Source of the DNA: an uncultured Phascolarctobacterium sp.
GTDB taxonomy: Bacteria; Bacillota; Negativicutes; Acidaminococcales; Acidaminococcaceae
NCBI RefSeq assembly: GCF_937920985.1
Contig: NZ_CALDXR010000060.1
Coordinates: 1 to 56,259 of the forward strand
DNA length: 56,259 nt
Direction of reading: 5' to 3'
The notes beneath the pieces are model-generated. The model did not search any database. It was not told the DNA's origin and saw only the letters and a program-made list of their open reading frames with translations. Below, piece after piece: positions 8,294-15,890 of the stretch. The first letter of the stretch is position 1. Every line of letters begins with the position of its first letter. Position numbers and translations under genes: made by a program.

Positions 8294-9472
8294 TTACATG
8301 CACTCTTTGATTGCTTTAGCCATGCGTTGGATACCTTCAACAATGCGGTCATCCGGCATGTTGGAGTAGTTGATACGCATGCTGCGGTCAGTCTTCTGGT
8401 TCGGATAGAAAGCATCACCGATAACGCCGGCAACCTTCATCTCGATGCATTTGTTGAATACTTTGCGTGCGCTTACGCCTTCAGGGAATGTCAGCCACAG
8501 GAACAGACCACCTTCCGGATGAGTCCATTCGGTGCCAGCCGGGAAGTATTTCTCCATGGATTCGAGAATCAGATCACGACGATGTTTGTACAGAGCAACG
8601 ATTTCTTTAACGTGCTCATCCAGGTCGTATTGTTCCATGTAAGCATCTGCAACGCCTTGGTCAAAGTTAGAGGTGTGCAGGTCAGCACTTTGTTTGATTT
8701 TAACAAACTCGCTCAGCAGGCTGTGCTCTGCAGCGATCCAGCCAAGACGCAGGCCCGGGCAGAAGATTTTGGAGAAGGTGCCCAGGAACATAACCAAGCC
8801 TTTGGTATCCATAGATTTCAGGGACGGCAGGATAGTGCCTTCATAGCGCAGTTCGCCGTACGGATTATCTTCGAGTACAGGCAGGTTGTGTTTGTTAACA
8901 ACTTCCATAAATTTTTGACGGCGTTCCATGGACCAGGTACGACCGGTCGGGTTTTGGAAGTCAGGAATTACATAGATAAATTTGCAGTTCGGAGTGGTTT
9001 CCAGAATTTTATCCAGTTCTTCCGGAATCAGACCACCGTTATCGGTCGGAACCTCAACAAATTTCGGTTGGTAAGCGTTGAATGCGTTCAAAGCGCCGAG
9101 GTATGACGGGCTTTCGCACAGAACAACGTCGCCGGGATCCAGGAACAGCTTGCCTGCGAAGTCCAGGCATTGTTGAGAACCGGTGGTAATCAGAATGTCA
9201 TCGGGATCAACGTTGGTGTGATATTTATCAGCCATGCGTTTAGCAATTTTTGCACGCAGGGACGGACGGCCTTCGGTAGTTGCATATTGCAGCAGCTGGC
9301 GACCTTCCTTCAGTACCAGGTCATGAGAAACCTTGGCAATTTCTTCTACAGGGAACAGCTCCGGTGCAGGCAGACCGCCGGCAAAGGAAATAATATCAGG
9401 CTGAGCAGTTAATTTTAACAGCTCGCGGATTTCAGAAGCTTGCATACGCTCCATACGTGTTGCGAATTTCAT
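8294..9472 (-). CDS. PLP-dependent aminotransferase (2-aminoadipate/multi-substrate type)
   Basis: 392-residue fold-type I class I/II aminotransferase. Seen: the N-terminal ISFAGGLPAPELFP typical of the MocR-like/2-aminoadipate aminotransferase (LysN) subgroup, the FQNPTG motif around the PLP-contacting Asn, the PLP-lysine region GTFSKIFCPGLRLGW and the RINYS region carrying the substrate-carboxylate arginine. These enzymes transaminate aromatic, branched or 2-aminoadipate substrates. An aromatic role would fit the nearby Phe/Tyr operon but is only an inference. Monocistronic. Its codon use (many GGT/CGT/GAA-type codons) looks like a highly expressed gene. Confidence 0.85.
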   Translation of the reverse strand: MKFATRMERMQASEIRELLKLTAQPDIISFAGGLPAPELFPVEEIAKVSHDLVLKEGRQLLQYATTEGRPSLRAKIAKRMADKYHTNVDPDDILITTGSQQCLDFAGKLFLDPGDVVLCESPSYLGALNAFNAYQPKFVEVPTDNGGLIPEELDKILETTPNCKFIYVIPDFQNPTGRTWSMERRQKFMEVVNKHNLPVLEDNPYGELRYEGTILPSLKSMDTKGLVMFLGTFSKIFCPGLRLGWIAAEHSLLSEFVKIKQSADLHTSNFDQGVADAYMEQYDLDEHVKEIVALYKHRRDLILESMEKYFPAGTEWTHPEGGLFLWLTFPEGVSARKVFNKCIEMKVAGVIGDAFYPNQKTDRSMRINYSNMPDDRIVEGIQRMAKAIKECM

Positions 9473-9637
9473 GTTTAAAAACCTCTCTTCATTGGAAACT
9501 ATATTATTTTACCGTAACACTTATTGTAGCACCACAATCTAAAACAAACAAGCAAAATACCGTTTTCGATTAATTCTATTTATTTTTACGGCAAATTGTG
9601 TTAACTTATTAACGGTTTGCGCGGAAATTTGTTTGTT

Positions 9638-10093
9638 TTAATATTTCAGATACTTCAGTAAGCCTTCCAAGCCTTCCATGATATCTTTATAGGTCACTTC
9701 AAAGTCACCCGTATACCATGGGTCAGCAATGCTTGCACCCTTACGCTCGGTATAATCGAGCAAAAGATGCACCTTACCCTGCGTATCTTCACCAATTACT
9801 CTGCGCAAATTACGGATATTATTGCTGTCCATAGCCAGCAGCAAATCGTAATATTCGTAGTCACGCTTCGTTACCTGTACCGCATGCTTGCCTGCGACGC
9901 TGATGCCGTACTGCGCCAGCTTATTGCGCGTGCCGTGATGCACAGGATTACCGATTTCTTCCCTGCTCGTCGCTGCCGACTCAATCTCAAAATCAGCGGC
10001 AATGCCGCGCTTTTTTACAATGTCCTTCAATAAAAACTCTGCCATAGGCGAACGGCAGATATTGCCGTGGCAGATAAAGAGAATTTTTATCAT
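9638..10093 (-). CDS. Low-molecular-weight protein-tyrosine phosphatase
   Basis: 151 residues, the usual LMW-PTP length. The P-loop CX5R is at the N-terminus: Cys8 in CHGNICRS with Arg14. The general-acid Asp lies in ADPWYTGD near residue 125. It removes phosphate from protein tyrosine (or arginine) in the cytoplasm. No kinase or capsule gene is adjacent, so its partner is unknown. Confidence 0.92.
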   Translation of the reverse strand: MIKILFICHGNICRSPMAEFLLKDIVKKRGIAADFEIESAATSREEIGNPVHHGTRNKLAQYGISVAGKHAVQVTKRDYEYYDLLLAMDSNNIRNLRRVIGEDTQGKVHLLLDYTERKGASIADPWYTGDFEVTYKDIMEGLEGLLKYLKY

Positions 10094-10284
10094 AATCTCT
10101 CTATTCCTCCATAAGTCTCGAAAACATTGATATTACGTTTTTTGGGATTATAGTTAAACTTAATATACTACAACAATACTGGCTGTTTATTCAACAGCAA
10201 TCCCTTGTCTTTTTTCGTTATTTTTATTTCCCTTGCTAACAGCAAAATTATTACCAGTAACCAAGTTCATGAAACCACGATTAT

Positions 10285-10545
10285 TTAAATTGTCATAGGA
10301 ATTGTCATCTCTGATAACTGTGCTTCTTTTACTAGGTCTTTGATGATTTCAAAATATATTTTCTGAAGTTCATATTCAGAAAGTTTAACCCTTTGTTCCC
10401 GATTCTGTTCTTCGCAGTAATCGTCATCCATCGCAACATTCAACGCCTTTATTGCTTCCAAAAGCTCCTCTGTGGGCTCGACATAAGTTTCTTTAAAATC
10501 ATCAATAACTCCATATTCATCATCAGATATATACTGATAATCCAT
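10285..10545 (-). CDS. Small acidic hypothetical protein downstream of rnlAB
   Basis: 86 residues, acidic in the first half, helical in the second (LSEYELQKIYFEIIKDLVKEAQ). No recognised family. The ATG at 10545 has no clear ribosome binding site. It lies 32 bases after rnlB in the same direction, so it may be a third operon gene or a remnant carried with the pair. Real status uncertain. Confidence 0.45.
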   Translation of the reverse strand: MDYQYISDDEYGVIDDFKETYVEPTEELLEAIKALNVAMDDDYCEEQNREQRVKLSEYELQKIYFEIIKDLVKEAQLSEMTIPMTI

Positions 10546-10576
10546 GCACTGATAAGCTAGTTAGGCTGTGTTACTC

Positions 10577-10936
10577 TTAAAAGGCAATACCGTCTTTAAC
10601 CATTTGTCGCTGGCTTTCTGTCAAAATAGAATTTTCTACATATCCATAATTATCATGCAACCATTGTACAGTCTCCTTGCGGAATGACTCCACCGGTGAC
10701 ACAATATGCGCTGTTTTAAAGTCCAATTTACCGTTTTTGAAATCGCAGCACATAAATCTGTTATCTCCATCACCAGTAATAAAGAGCTGGTCAATCAAAA
10801 TCCTCCCTGATGAATTAACCATATTAGGAGCTTCTTCAATGCTGCGAAGGTGGTCTATGAGACTTTCAAATGATAACCAAAGGAGGAATCTGTCATATCC
10901 GTCTGTATTTGTTTCTTTAATAACAAAAGTATTCAT
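10577..10936 (-). CDS. rnlB: RnlB family antitoxin
   Basis: 119 residues when started at ATG 10936, which has a GGAGG site seven bases or so upstream (the longer frame to 10954 reads through that site). By memory alignment it matches E. coli RnlB over most of its length: GRILIDQLFITGDGDNRF against GEILFDLLCANGPEWNRF, then a Lys/Gly/Asp block and a C-terminal ENSILTESQRQMV against EASVLSPDDVRQV. RnlB binds RnlA and blocks its endoribonuclease activity. Located 22 bases downstream of the toxin gene, same order as in E. coli. Confidence 0.85.
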   Translation of the reverse strand: MNTFVIKETNTDGYDRFLLWLSFESLIDHLRSIEEAPNMVNSSGRILIDQLFITGDGDNRFMCCDFKNGKLDFKTAHIVSPVESFRKETVQWLHDNYGYVENSILTESQRQMVKDGIAF

Positions 10937-10958
10937 TGCAGCCCCTCCTTTCAAAATA

Positions 10959-12350
10959 TTATTGATTTGTACTGATTAAATCAATACATCTCTTAATAAT
11001 TTCGTCTGCCTCTTCTTTTGTGTTTATGCTTCTTGTATTGTCGAAATTCTCGCTCAAAACATCGCCAAAATGGAATGACGAATTTCTCTGTGACACGTAA
11101 TAATTATAACAATTCTCGATATAATTATTTTTGCTTCTATCTGGAAATGCTTCCTGCACTACATATTTATTCGGAATAACCGTTTTATCACACCCAAAGC
11201 AGGTGAAGTTTCTTCCAACAATTCCGCCAGCCAAAGTAATCAAGTACTTAATATGCCCCTCTAATGCTTTTAATGCGGGAAAGGCATACTGAGAATAGTC
11301 TTCACTTTCTACATAATAATTCATATTGATTACGGCCTGTTTTATCAAACGCTTTATTCCCGGTGGATACGCACTAGGAAGTCCGTTCTCAATAGGACCA
11401 AAGGCATTGTCCACAACGTCCTTCTTTATGCTCATTCGGTATGCGTTTCCGAGGATTTGTTCTACTTTAGTATTTTCATCCAGTTCTACCAATGTGGTAG
11501 TGATGACTTGGAACAAATACGAGTTTTTACCTTGTACTAGTAGCTTATGCTGTCCTGATTTAAATAATGATACCGTTACTGTGTCACTATTTAGTCTAAA
11601 ACGATAAATCGCCTTATCAGTTTTATTATCAACTGTATGGGTAATATTCCCATCCGCCTCTTCGATTATTTCTGAAAATGCATCGAAATCATTCTTGTTA
11701 AAATACGGAATAGAAAACCAGTGTTCACCCTGAACAGCAACCTTTTTTTTATCATTCAAAGCAGATTTTGCAAGCTGGTCCGCTTTTTCATTGTATATAA
11801 CATTACTATGTCCCGGAACCTTTATAAACTCAACCTTAATAAAATCTTCAAATTTAGATTTGTATAATGAGACAAACATCTGGCTCACCTTTGCCTTTGC
11901 GCCCCATTCACCAGTTATCCACTTTGAAAGGCCTTCATAGTCATGATAGATTTTCAGTTTTTCGAATCCATTAGATATCGCCCAATCAAATGCGTTAATT
12001 ACACCAAAAATTTCACCGATAATGTTGTTACTATCCAGATACTCCTTATTACTTCCATATCCACAAATGCTCTCCTCTGTTCCATCAGGCAAAACGAATG
12101 ACACCCCATAGGAATATCTGTTCAAGCTCTTATCGTAGCTTCCATCTGTAAATGCAACCAGATACCCAGCTTTGTTATCCTCAGCAACCTGTTCAACCCA
12201 AACATCTCGATTATCGAGGTAGGCTTCTGCTTCTTCCTTCGTTTTAAATTTCTTATATTCTGAACCAGAGAATCCGGATGTTGCAGCTTGTGCTTCTGCC
12301 CAATTATCAAAAATACCTGTAGTATGTCCTTTTCTTACCGCATAGTACAT
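10959..12350 (-). CDS. rnlA: RnlA-type toxin fused to viroplasmin and RNase H domains
   Basis: 463 residues from ATG 12350, preceded by AGGAGG. Domain order: residues 1-45 caulimovirus viroplasmin/RNase H1 N-terminal domain (MYYAVRKGHTTGIFDNWAEA). Residues 62-200 are an RNase H1 domain with Asp69 (FTDGS), Glu113, Asp137, His181 and Asp191 (NEKADQLA), i.e. an apparently intact active site. Residues 205-463 are RnlA-like, ending with a HEPN-type motif Arg422-x4-His427 (RNSSFH) and a candidate Glu364 matching the E. coli RnlA Glu258/Arg318/His323 set. E. coli RnlA (about 357 residues) is a separate protein whose activity is modulated by RNase HI, so the fusion is meaningful. Antitoxin gene follows directly. 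Confidence 0.82.
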   Translation of the reverse strand: MYYAVRKGHTTGIFDNWAEAQAATSGFSGSEYKKFKTKEEAEAYLDNRDVWVEQVAEDNKAGYLVAFTDGSYDKSLNRYSYGVSFVLPDGTEESICGYGSNKEYLDSNNIIGEIFGVINAFDWAISNGFEKLKIYHDYEGLSKWITGEWGAKAKVSQMFVSLYKSKFEDFIKVEFIKVPGHSNVIYNEKADQLAKSALNDKKKVAVQGEHWFSIPYFNKNDFDAFSEIIEEADGNITHTVDNKTDKAIYRFRLNSDTVTVSLFKSGQHKLLVQGKNSYLFQVITTTLVELDENTKVEQILGNAYRMSIKKDVVDNAFGPIENGLPSAYPPGIKRLIKQAVINMNYYVESEDYSQYAFPALKALEGHIKYLITLAGGIVGRNFTCFGCDKTVIPNKYVVQEAFPDRSKNNYIENCYNYYVSQRNSSFHFGDVLSENFDNTRSINTKEEADEIIKRCIDLISTNQ

Positions 12351-12381
12351 TTCGGTGCACCTCCTAAGTGTAGAATATATT

Positions 12382-12410
12382 ATTATATTGTTTTCATACT
12401 TATTTGTCAA
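12382..12410 (-). promoter_or_regulatory. Consensus promoter of rnlAB
   Basis: Minus strand: TTGACA (12405-12410), 17-base spacer, TATAAT (12382-12387). The ribosome binding site of rnlA follows about 20 bases later. Confidence 0.8.
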
Positions 12411-12466
12411 GCTATCGTCAAAAAAATAAGTCGATTCAAAACCGACACCCTAGCGACACCCCTAAG

Positions 12467-13138
12467 TTAAGTAATATTAAATTGTATTAAATACATAGTC
12501 TTAATTTCGGGCAAGATACCACTTTTAGGTTCAATAATATTTACAATCATTTTCACCAATGATTTCGGTGTAAAAAACACGCCATCATCGGATGCGATGT
12601 TTTTTACAAATTTATTGAGGTAGTACTCGTAGATACGACCGATAATATCACCGCCTACTTCATCCAATGCACTGTTATTAAAGATACGAAGAAGCTCAGA
12701 CAGCAGTTAATCAGAGAAATCTGTATAACTCTTTGGCAATACACCTGTAAGTTGTTCACTCTGATCTTCAATCAGTTGCATAGCATTATTTACAACCTCA
12801 CCAAGACTGGTCATAGGCTGTCCATCTTTATTCAATAATCCTGCAGCTGAAATATCATTAGGGAGATTCAGTAAATAGTCGTACTGTGCCTCTTTCGGTA
12901 AAAAGAGCGCACTTTTAGCAGCAAAGTCACTTGCTTCTACCGGCATAACTCTGCCACCACGAGACGGACGATTATTCAAAATCTCCGCTTCTACCATTTT
13001 AAATCTGCTATATGCATAACGCAGAAAAATTAATCCCAATACCGGCATACAGTACTGATTGGATGTCAGTTTTGAGCCTGCACGCAGCAAGTCCGCTGAT
13101 TCCCATAATTCTGCTTCTAATTTACGAATGTTTATCAT
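12467..13138 (-). pseudogene. hsdM: hsdM remnant (type I restriction-modification methyltransferase)
   Basis: The piece 13138-12707 begins MINIRKLEAELWESADLLR and matches the HsdM N-terminal helical domain. It ends at an in-frame TAA after KSYTDFSD. The same frame continues without a shift as LLSELLRIFNNSALDEVGG and FFTPKSLVKMIVNIIEPKSG, so a nonsense codon, not a frameshift, splits the gene. The coding match then stops just before the DPACGSGG SAM-binding and NPPF catalytic motifs, which are absent. Without them and without hsdS/hsdR nearby the gene is dead, and is a scar of a lost type I system. Confidence 0.88.
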
Positions 13139-13233
13139 TGCTTTACACTCCTATGTATCAAAATCCCATTCTCTGTCGTATATCGTTCAACCATTCTCCC
13201 TTATATTTGAAGAATCTTTCGGCATACTTATGT

Positions 13234-14244
13234 TTATTTAATCCGTTTCTGAATATCTTCAACAGATGGCAGTTGCTTTTCCAGATCATCCGGCAGGCTA
13301 CTGGTTATTTTGTATTCGCTTACACCAATCGGCTTTGAAATATCCTTGAGTGAATATTCTGCAACCACATTGTTTTTGCTTTTGCACAGAAGCAAACCAA
13401 TGGACGGATTATCCTGCTCTTTTTTCAAAATGCCGTCCACGGCTGACAGATAAAAGTTTAGCTGACCAGCATATTCCGGCTTGAAATCACCGGTTTTCAA
13501 TTCGATAACTACATAACAGCGAAGATTCAGGTTATAGAACAACAAATCAATGTAAAAATCATCGCCGCCTACGTTCAGGTGATACTGGTTTCCCAGAAAA
13601 GCAAACCCTGTTCCAAGCTCCAGAAGAAGCTTTGTGACATCCCTAACAAGTGCCTGCTCAATATCCCGTTCGAGCATATCCTCCCGGAAAGAAATAAAAT
13701 CAAATACATATGGATCTTTCATTGTCTGCACCGCAAGTTCACTTTGCGGAGACGGTAAGCGGTGATTAAAATTTGTAACTTTATCTGCCAGAACCTGCCG
13801 CTGATACAAGTTGCTTTCAATCTGATGGACAAGAACATTTCGAGACCAGCCGTTTTCCGCTGACTTTTTGATATACCATTTACGTTCATCCATATCAGCG
13901 ACCTTATCCAGAAGAACTATATTTTGACCCCATGGAATTTGTGCAACAACCTGTTGCACAAATTCTCGGTCTGGATAAATCTCTGCGAATTTTGCCATAT
14001 ACTTCAAATTACGAACAGAATATCCTTTGCTTTCTGGAAAAGCAATCCGAATATCTGCTGCAAGGTTATCAATAAACTTGTTTCCCCATGATTTATGTTC
14101 ATTGATTACGCAACCAATATCATAATAGAGAAGCAGCATATCTGCATTCACATGAATTGCCGCACGATATTGTGCCGCAGTAATTTCACTCTTAATATTT
14201 TCAATAATGGAAAGATACTCAGCCGTATTCATTAGCACACTCAT
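13234..14244 (-). CDS. DUF1016 (YhcG-type) PD-(D/E)XK nuclease domain protein
   Basis: 336 residues. N-terminal helical DUF1016 domain (AAIHVNADMLLLYYDIGCVI; WGQNIVLLDKV) followed by a C-terminal PD-(D/E)XK fold with Asp in FYIDLLFYN and VVIELKTGDF as the E-x-K core. Members of this family sit in restriction-modification and toxin clusters and are thought to act as DNA nucleases or accessory subunits. Here it lies between the dead hsdM and fic. Ribosome binding site GAGG before ATG 14244, with an alternative ATG four codons later. Appears complete. Confidence 0.87.
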   Translation of the reverse strand: MSVLMNTAEYLSIIENIKSEITAAQYRAAIHVNADMLLLYYDIGCVINEHKSWGNKFIDNLAADIRIAFPESKGYSVRNLKYMAKFAEIYPDREFVQQVVAQIPWGQNIVLLDKVADMDERKWYIKKSAENGWSRNVLVHQIESNLYQRQVLADKVTNFNHRLPSPQSELAVQTMKDPYVFDFISFREDMLERDIEQALVRDVTKLLLELGTGFAFLGNQYHLNVGGDDFYIDLLFYNLNLRCYVVIELKTGDFKPEYAGQLNFYLSAVDGILKKEQDNPSIGLLLCKSKNNVVAEYSLKDISKPIGVSEYKITSSLPDDLEKQLPSVEDIQKRIK

Positions 14245-14294
14245 CGCCTCGCTTTCACATAATTCTTATCATTATTTTCTCTATATAAGATGCT

Positions 14295-15185
14295 TTAATA
14301 CTCAATCCTAAAATAATCAAGATATGCCTTATATCTATCCTGCGCAGCAAGGCAGGTATCCATCAGATAACCGTTGTCCTTCCCCCACTCCTTTAAGCCT
14401 CGATAGTAAAACATTTTCAGATTATCCTCTATAATAAACGGAACAATATTATATTTCAGGCACTCTTTAAACATAATCAGCCTGCCAATGCGTCCGTTGC
14501 CATCCTGAAACGGATGAATCCTTTCAAAACACACATGAAAATCCAAAATATCTTTAAACGTCTTACTCTTTTTCGCATTATATTTTGCCAAAAGTGATCG
14601 CATCTGCTCGCTAACCTCTTCCGGCAAAGCTGTATCTCTGCCGTCAACCTCGTTCGGAAGCTTTTTATAATCACCGACAGCAAACCAATCCTTACGCGCA
14701 TCACTCGTGCCGGTTTTCAAAATAAAATGCAATTCCCTAATCAGCTTTTCTGATAAAGCAGTCTTTGCCTTATCTATAAGCAAATCAATACAGCGAAAGT
14801 GATTAGCAGTTTCAATAACATCATCCACGTTCAAAACTTCATTTTCCACACCAATCATATTCGTTTCAAAAATATAACGCGTCTGCTCATGTGTCAGTCT
14901 GCTGCCTTCCATATGATTAGAGTTATAGGTCAACTCAATTTGCGTTTTATGATAGATACCGCCTGCATATCTGCTTGCTTTTTCTTCCTGCAGAACATTT
15001 AACAAGCTACGCTCGCTCTGCTTAATCTTATTAACACGCTCCGGTTTTACTGCCGTTTCCGGAATACTCCATACTCTGCCATGCAGCTCTGCTCCCTGCA
15101 CACGTCCCTGTGCGCAATAATTACGCACGCTGCGCTCGGATATCTGCCACTTTGCCGCTGTTTCAGCTACTGAAAGATACTTCAT
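14295..15185 (-). CDS. Fic family protein with N-terminal helix-turn-helix and inhibitory motif
   Basis: 296 residues from the ATG at 15185 (GGAGG seven bases upstream; an adjacent ATG lies at 15188). Residues about 3-45 form a MerR/excisionase-like helix-turn-helix (YLSVAETAAKWQISERSVRNY). The Fic core has HPFQDGNGRIGR near residue 224, with catalytic His and the anion-binding loop intact. An SxxxEG inhibitory motif (SNHMEG, near residue 90) lies N-terminal to the core, as in class II Fic enzymes that restrain themselves. Fic proteins usually transfer AMP onto target proteins; the target is unknown. The DNA-binding domain suggests autoregulation. Confidence 0.9.
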   Translation of the reverse strand: MKYLSVAETAAKWQISERSVRNYCAQGRVQGAELHGRVWSIPETAVKPERVNKIKQSERSLLNVLQEEKASRYAGGIYHKTQIELTYNSNHMEGSRLTHEQTRYIFETNMIGVENEVLNVDDVIETANHFRCIDLLIDKAKTALSEKLIRELHFILKTGTSDARKDWFAVGDYKKLPNEVDGRDTALPEEVSEQMRSLLAKYNAKKSKTFKDILDFHVCFERIHPFQDGNGRIGRLIMFKECLKYNIVPFIIEDNLKMFYYRGLKEWGKDNGYLMDTCLAAQDRYKAYLDYFRIEY

Positions 15186-15217
15186 CATCTCACCTCCGTT
15201 ACGTTGTATCTAAGAAT

Positions 15218-15286
15218 AGTATAGCATGTTGACGGCAAAAACTTCAATTAATTTGTTTTGATAGCCAATTATTTTTGCCGTCAACA
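15218..15286 (-). promoter_or_regulatory. fic promoter with flanking 15-bp inverted repeat
   Basis: Minus strand: TTGAAG (15242-15247), 18-base spacer, TATACT (15218-15223). A perfect 15-base inverted repeat TGTTGACGGCAAAAA (15227-15241) / TTTTTGCCGTCAACA (15272-15286) has one arm inside the spacer and the other upstream of -35, an arrangement suited to a repressor that loops or bridges the promoter. Confidence 0.65.
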
Positions 15287-15355
15287 AGCGCTCCGCAATT
15301 TTTTATTATTGCTTTTAGCTTATTTACGTATTCTCACACATAGAAAGAAAAACTA

Positions 15356-15400
15356 AGGGACTGTCACCGCAAGTAAGCTTTACTTACGCGACAGCCCCTT
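15356..15400. terminator. Terminator downstream of the GCAxxG gene
   Basis: Long hairpin (GGGaCTGTC...GACAGcCCC with an inner AAGTAA/TTACTT stem) with T-runs readable on both strands. Confidence 0.82.
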
Positions 15401-15414
15401 TTAGCTTATCAATA

Positions 15415-15855
15415 TTACTTCAGCAGTTCCTTTTCTTCCAGATACACTGCCAGCAGCTGCGCCACCTTATTCACCAGCTTCAGACAATTTTTCAAATGCT
15501 CACGCGTATTAAACTCATAGGGCATCAAATCACCGCAGGCACAGGAGCCGAATTCCTTGGCAAAGCGCTCATGAAATTCCAGCGTCAGCGGATAAATTTC
15601 TGCCAACGGTTTATCGCTAGGCTGATTGCGACCGGCCAACGTACTGATGACCATCACACAGCCTGCCATCGCACCACACAAATCGCGCGCATGGCCAATG
15701 CCGCCGCCAAAACCGGAGCACAGACGGAAAGCATTATCATCAATATTCACACCTGCCTCCTTGCGGAAGGTTTCCACAATTGCTTCGCAGCAGTTATAAC
15801 CGCTCTTAAAATTGTTGCCTGCTGCCATGCCAATTTTTTCGCTAAATTCACTCAT
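15415..15855 (-). CDS. C_GCAxxG_C_C family redox/metal protein
   Basis: 146 residues from ATG 15855, preceded by AAGGAGGAG (the longer frame to 15879 starts upstream of this site). Family signature seen: NCCEAIV near residue 22, DLCGAMAGCVM near residue 63, GSCACGDL near 105, and a late Cys in LKNCLKLV. The conserved cysteines suggest metal or redox chemistry, but no reaction is established for the family. It follows the CoA-disulfide-reductase-like gene by 35 bases and is its operon partner. Confidence 0.83.
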   Translation of the reverse strand: MSEFSEKIGMAAGNNFKSGYNCCEAIVETFRKEAGVNIDDNAFRLCSGFGGGIGHARDLCGAMAGCVMVISTLAGRNQPSDKPLAEIYPLTLEFHERFAKEFGSCACGDLMPYEFNTREHLKNCLKLVNKVAQLLAVYLEEKELLK

Positions 15856-15890
15856 GCTTTTCTCCTCCTTGCATAACAATATTAAAATGC

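Noticed and set aside
12467..13138. Two separate small genes for hsdM N-terminal and middle parts
   Set aside because: They are in the same frame, divided by one TAA, and the catalytic motifs are missing; one decayed gene is simpler.
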